Shown: positions 62,701 to 64,000 of the stretch, in pieces
Position numbering within the stretch: position 1 is the stretch's first letter
Layout: each line of letters opens with the position of its first letter
NCBI GenBank assembly: GCA_023846275.1
Contig: CM043877.1
Coordinates: 12,383,107 to 12,447,106 of the forward strand
DNA from: Vanilla planifolia
Taxonomy: Eukaryota; Streptophyta; Magnoliopsida; Asparagales; Orchidaceae
Length of the DNA stretch: 64,000 nucleotides
Direction: 5' to 3'
Program-made: the position numbers and the translations under genes
Notes under the pieces: generated by a model
The model's database searches: none
What the model saw: the letters and a program-made list of their open reading frames with translations, nothing else
What the model was told of the DNA's origin: nothing

Positions 62701-64000
62701 ATGTTTTCCTTCATTTAGCAAGGCTGATTGATTGATTGTTTATGCATAAGTTGAAGGCTTATAAATAGGATTGCATGCACTCATTCCATTAATTTCACTA
62801 ACTCTAACAACTTGTTTGGAAACCATTTTTCAAATATTCTTTTAAAAAATTCTTTTCAAACTCAAAAACACCTAAATTCTAACAAACAACTTTTGATCAA
62901 AATTTGATTTGGACTTATAAAACTTCCATTCCAAATTCCTATTTTCAAACATCTTTTTTAAACTTACAATTACAAGTGTTTAATGAGACACTCGGTTTGA
63001 GATCTATTTTAGAAAGCTCACATATTTTGAAGATTTAGGGGCTATTTAGTTAAGTATTATTAGATAACAATGTCATTTAAAATTTTTTTTATTATTCTTT
63101 TATTTAGTCAAATATATTCGAATAATCTTTTATTCTTATTATTAACATCTAGATGTCACTCAAGTTTGAATAATATCTTAATGTTATTTTTAAGTCACAA
63201 ATTATAATTTTAAAAAATATTTTTTAAAGGTGTCATGAAATTAAACATTTAACACTTTTAAATAACAGAATAACACATGCCAATGTTGCTAAACTAAATG
63301 CCTCATTTAAGATATTATAGTATTTATTAGACAGGCTTATAGAGACTGTTCATTTAGTTTCACCGAGAATCCTCATTATCTAGAACTTGTTAACCATACC
63401 ATAACTATTGGTTATTCGTTACCTTTGCTATATATTTTAACATTTTAGTTGTCAATTAACATCTGAACAAGTTTAAATAGATTTAAATTTCAAGGATTTA
63501 GAAGATTAATTAGAAACCGGCACTTCTTTCATCCTACTCATAAGCTATTATAGTGCACAGAGAAAAGAAGGAAGACATGCAAGTCAAGCACACATCAATG
63601 GATGATTCTAAGAAATTCCTGAACTTGTTTGTCTTCACCATTGACCTCCTTGTCACTGTGTCTAGTTTTGCATATCTAAACCTAAAGAATACAAACTCAG
63701 CTAGTTTTTGCATGAAGAAGACCAAATCTGTATCCCCCTCTTCACTTGATACAGACTTATTGTTCTTTCTTAATTTCCTCAGGTTATGTCAAGCAATGAG
63801 GATGAAGAAGTTGGAATCCTCCCATTTAGAGCTTCCCCAATCAACTACTCTCCACCTTCAGCTTCTTCAATTCAGAATGCCATTGGTGTCATTGGCCACA
63901 GCCCATCTCAGCCGAAGAGGAACTTGTCTTCACCCATCATCCGAAAATCCCACATGAGCGACGATGAGCTCGAAGAACTCAACTCTCCTTTGTTTTCAAT
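55999..64000 (+). CDS. NT-type C2 domain protein with DIL-like C-terminal half, 5' 1065 residues (3' partial)
   Basis: Exons: 55999-56703, 57315-58594, 59046-59334, 59439-59660, 61757-61930, 62095-62289, 62389-62502 and 63783-64000+, eight coding exons in view, joined in frame. The NT-C2 (EEIG1/EHBP1 N-terminal) domain spans about residues 1-160, opening with the family hallmark MVLGLRSKNKQG and QEIRPWPPSKS; such domains are thought to bind membranes. An acidic, Ser-rich region follows (160-560), then a short coiled coil (about 580-600, ELESRIEKLEEEL). The conserved C-terminal half (about 605-1000) contains RLTFWLTNTIVLRTF, RIVESVWWQTFTPYMQ, VIEQCVARLDVAMLNALL and FLPDEFCPDQVPASVFEALD, resembling the dilute (DIL) domain of myosin V tails. 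That points to a cytoskeleton- or trafficking-linked adaptor (inference). The gene leaves the window within the last visible exon. Intron 58595-59045 needs a GC donor. Confidence 0.9.
56756..56784 (+). repeat. Poly-T tract (29 T) in intron of NT-C2 gene
   Basis: An uninterrupted T run inside the first coding-region intron (56704-57314). Reading through the upstream donor gives a short F-rich artefact, which explains the spurious extension of the exon reading frame there. Confidence 0.95.
58595..59045 (+). other. Probable GC-AG intron in NT-C2 gene
   Basis: Exon 2 ends TCAAG|GCATGTAA and the next starts ...GACAG|ACTGACTTTC. Joining AG + A gives Arg and continues as LTFWLTNTIVLRTF, the conserved family sequence. 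The only nearby GT donor (CAT|GTAAAG at 58598) leads into a frame that stops after about 22 codons. The donor is therefore GC, a known minor class in plants with strong flanking match to the U1 site. No U12-type features are seen. Confidence 0.75.
59661..61756 (+). other. 2.1-kb intron of NT-C2 gene
   Basis: GTAAGT donor and CGCAG acceptor. The protein runs CGCLPIIAKL|VIEQCVARLD across it, matching the family with nothing missing, so no exon is hidden inside. A 97-codon ORF (60580-60873) in a less AT-rich patch has no recognisable domain; it may be transposon-derived. Confidence 0.7.
63038..63304. mobile_element. hAT-like MITE (267 bp) in last visible intron of NT-C2 gene
   Basis: The left end GGGGCTATTTAGTTAAGTA and the inverse of the right end GAGGCATTTAGTTTAGCAA are imperfect terminal inverted repeats of the G/C-then-TTTAG type common to plant hAT MITEs. 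The interior is AT-rich and non-coding. Flanks read ...GATTTA before and ATTTAAGA after, consistent with a short or eroded target duplication. It lies in intron 62503-63782, far from both splice sites. Confidence 0.6.

Overview
The window is nuclear DNA of a flowering plant. All three recognisable protein genes belong to plant families, their introns have plant-like splice sites, and the DNA between them is very AT-rich and full of decayed plant LTR retroelements. Two genes (MKP1-type phosphatase, ankyrin protein) have GC-rich coding exons standing out sharply from their surroundings. That would fit a monocot, but the species cannot be named from the sequence alone.

Layout. 1-17 kb: gene-free AT-rich DNA with diverged repeats, a 53-bp tandem repeat and LTR-like fragments. 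17.3-36.5 kb: a plus-strand MAP-kinase-phosphatase-1 (MKP1) gene. Its large first coding exon (17478-19373) ends in a splice donor, and a 21-codon terminal exon that completes the second gelsolin-like repeat is found 17 kb downstream (36419-36484). The 17-kb intron between them holds an old Ty3/gypsy fossil (about 21.6-27.4 kb), an old Ty1/copia fossil (about 27.4-30.9 kb) and a pair of diverged ~0.9-kb repeats, the second ending just before the last exon. 36.5-44.5 kb: intergenic, with a duplicated ~0.5-kb segment and a minus-strand Ty3/gypsy fossil plus its LTR. 44.5-47.1 kb: a minus-strand four-exon gene for a 767-residue ankyrin-repeat protein. 47.3-55 kb: gene-free AT-rich DNA with a microsatellite, a foldback repeat, a perfect stem-loop and diverged duplications. 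55.2-64 kb: a plus-strand gene for an NT-type C2 protein with a myosin-tail (DIL)-like C-terminal half; nine coding exons are visible and the last runs off the window edge. One of its introns appears to use a GC donor, and another holds a hAT-like MITE.

The three genes do not form a pathway or cluster; they are ordinary neighbours separated by transposon debris. MKP1 restrains stress MAP kinases, the ankyrin protein is probably a binding scaffold, and the NT-C2 protein is probably a membrane- or cytoskeleton-linked adaptor. I found no convincing new biological system. The points most worth checking are the distant MKP1 terminal exon, the GC-AG intron, and upstream ORFs in two gene leaders.
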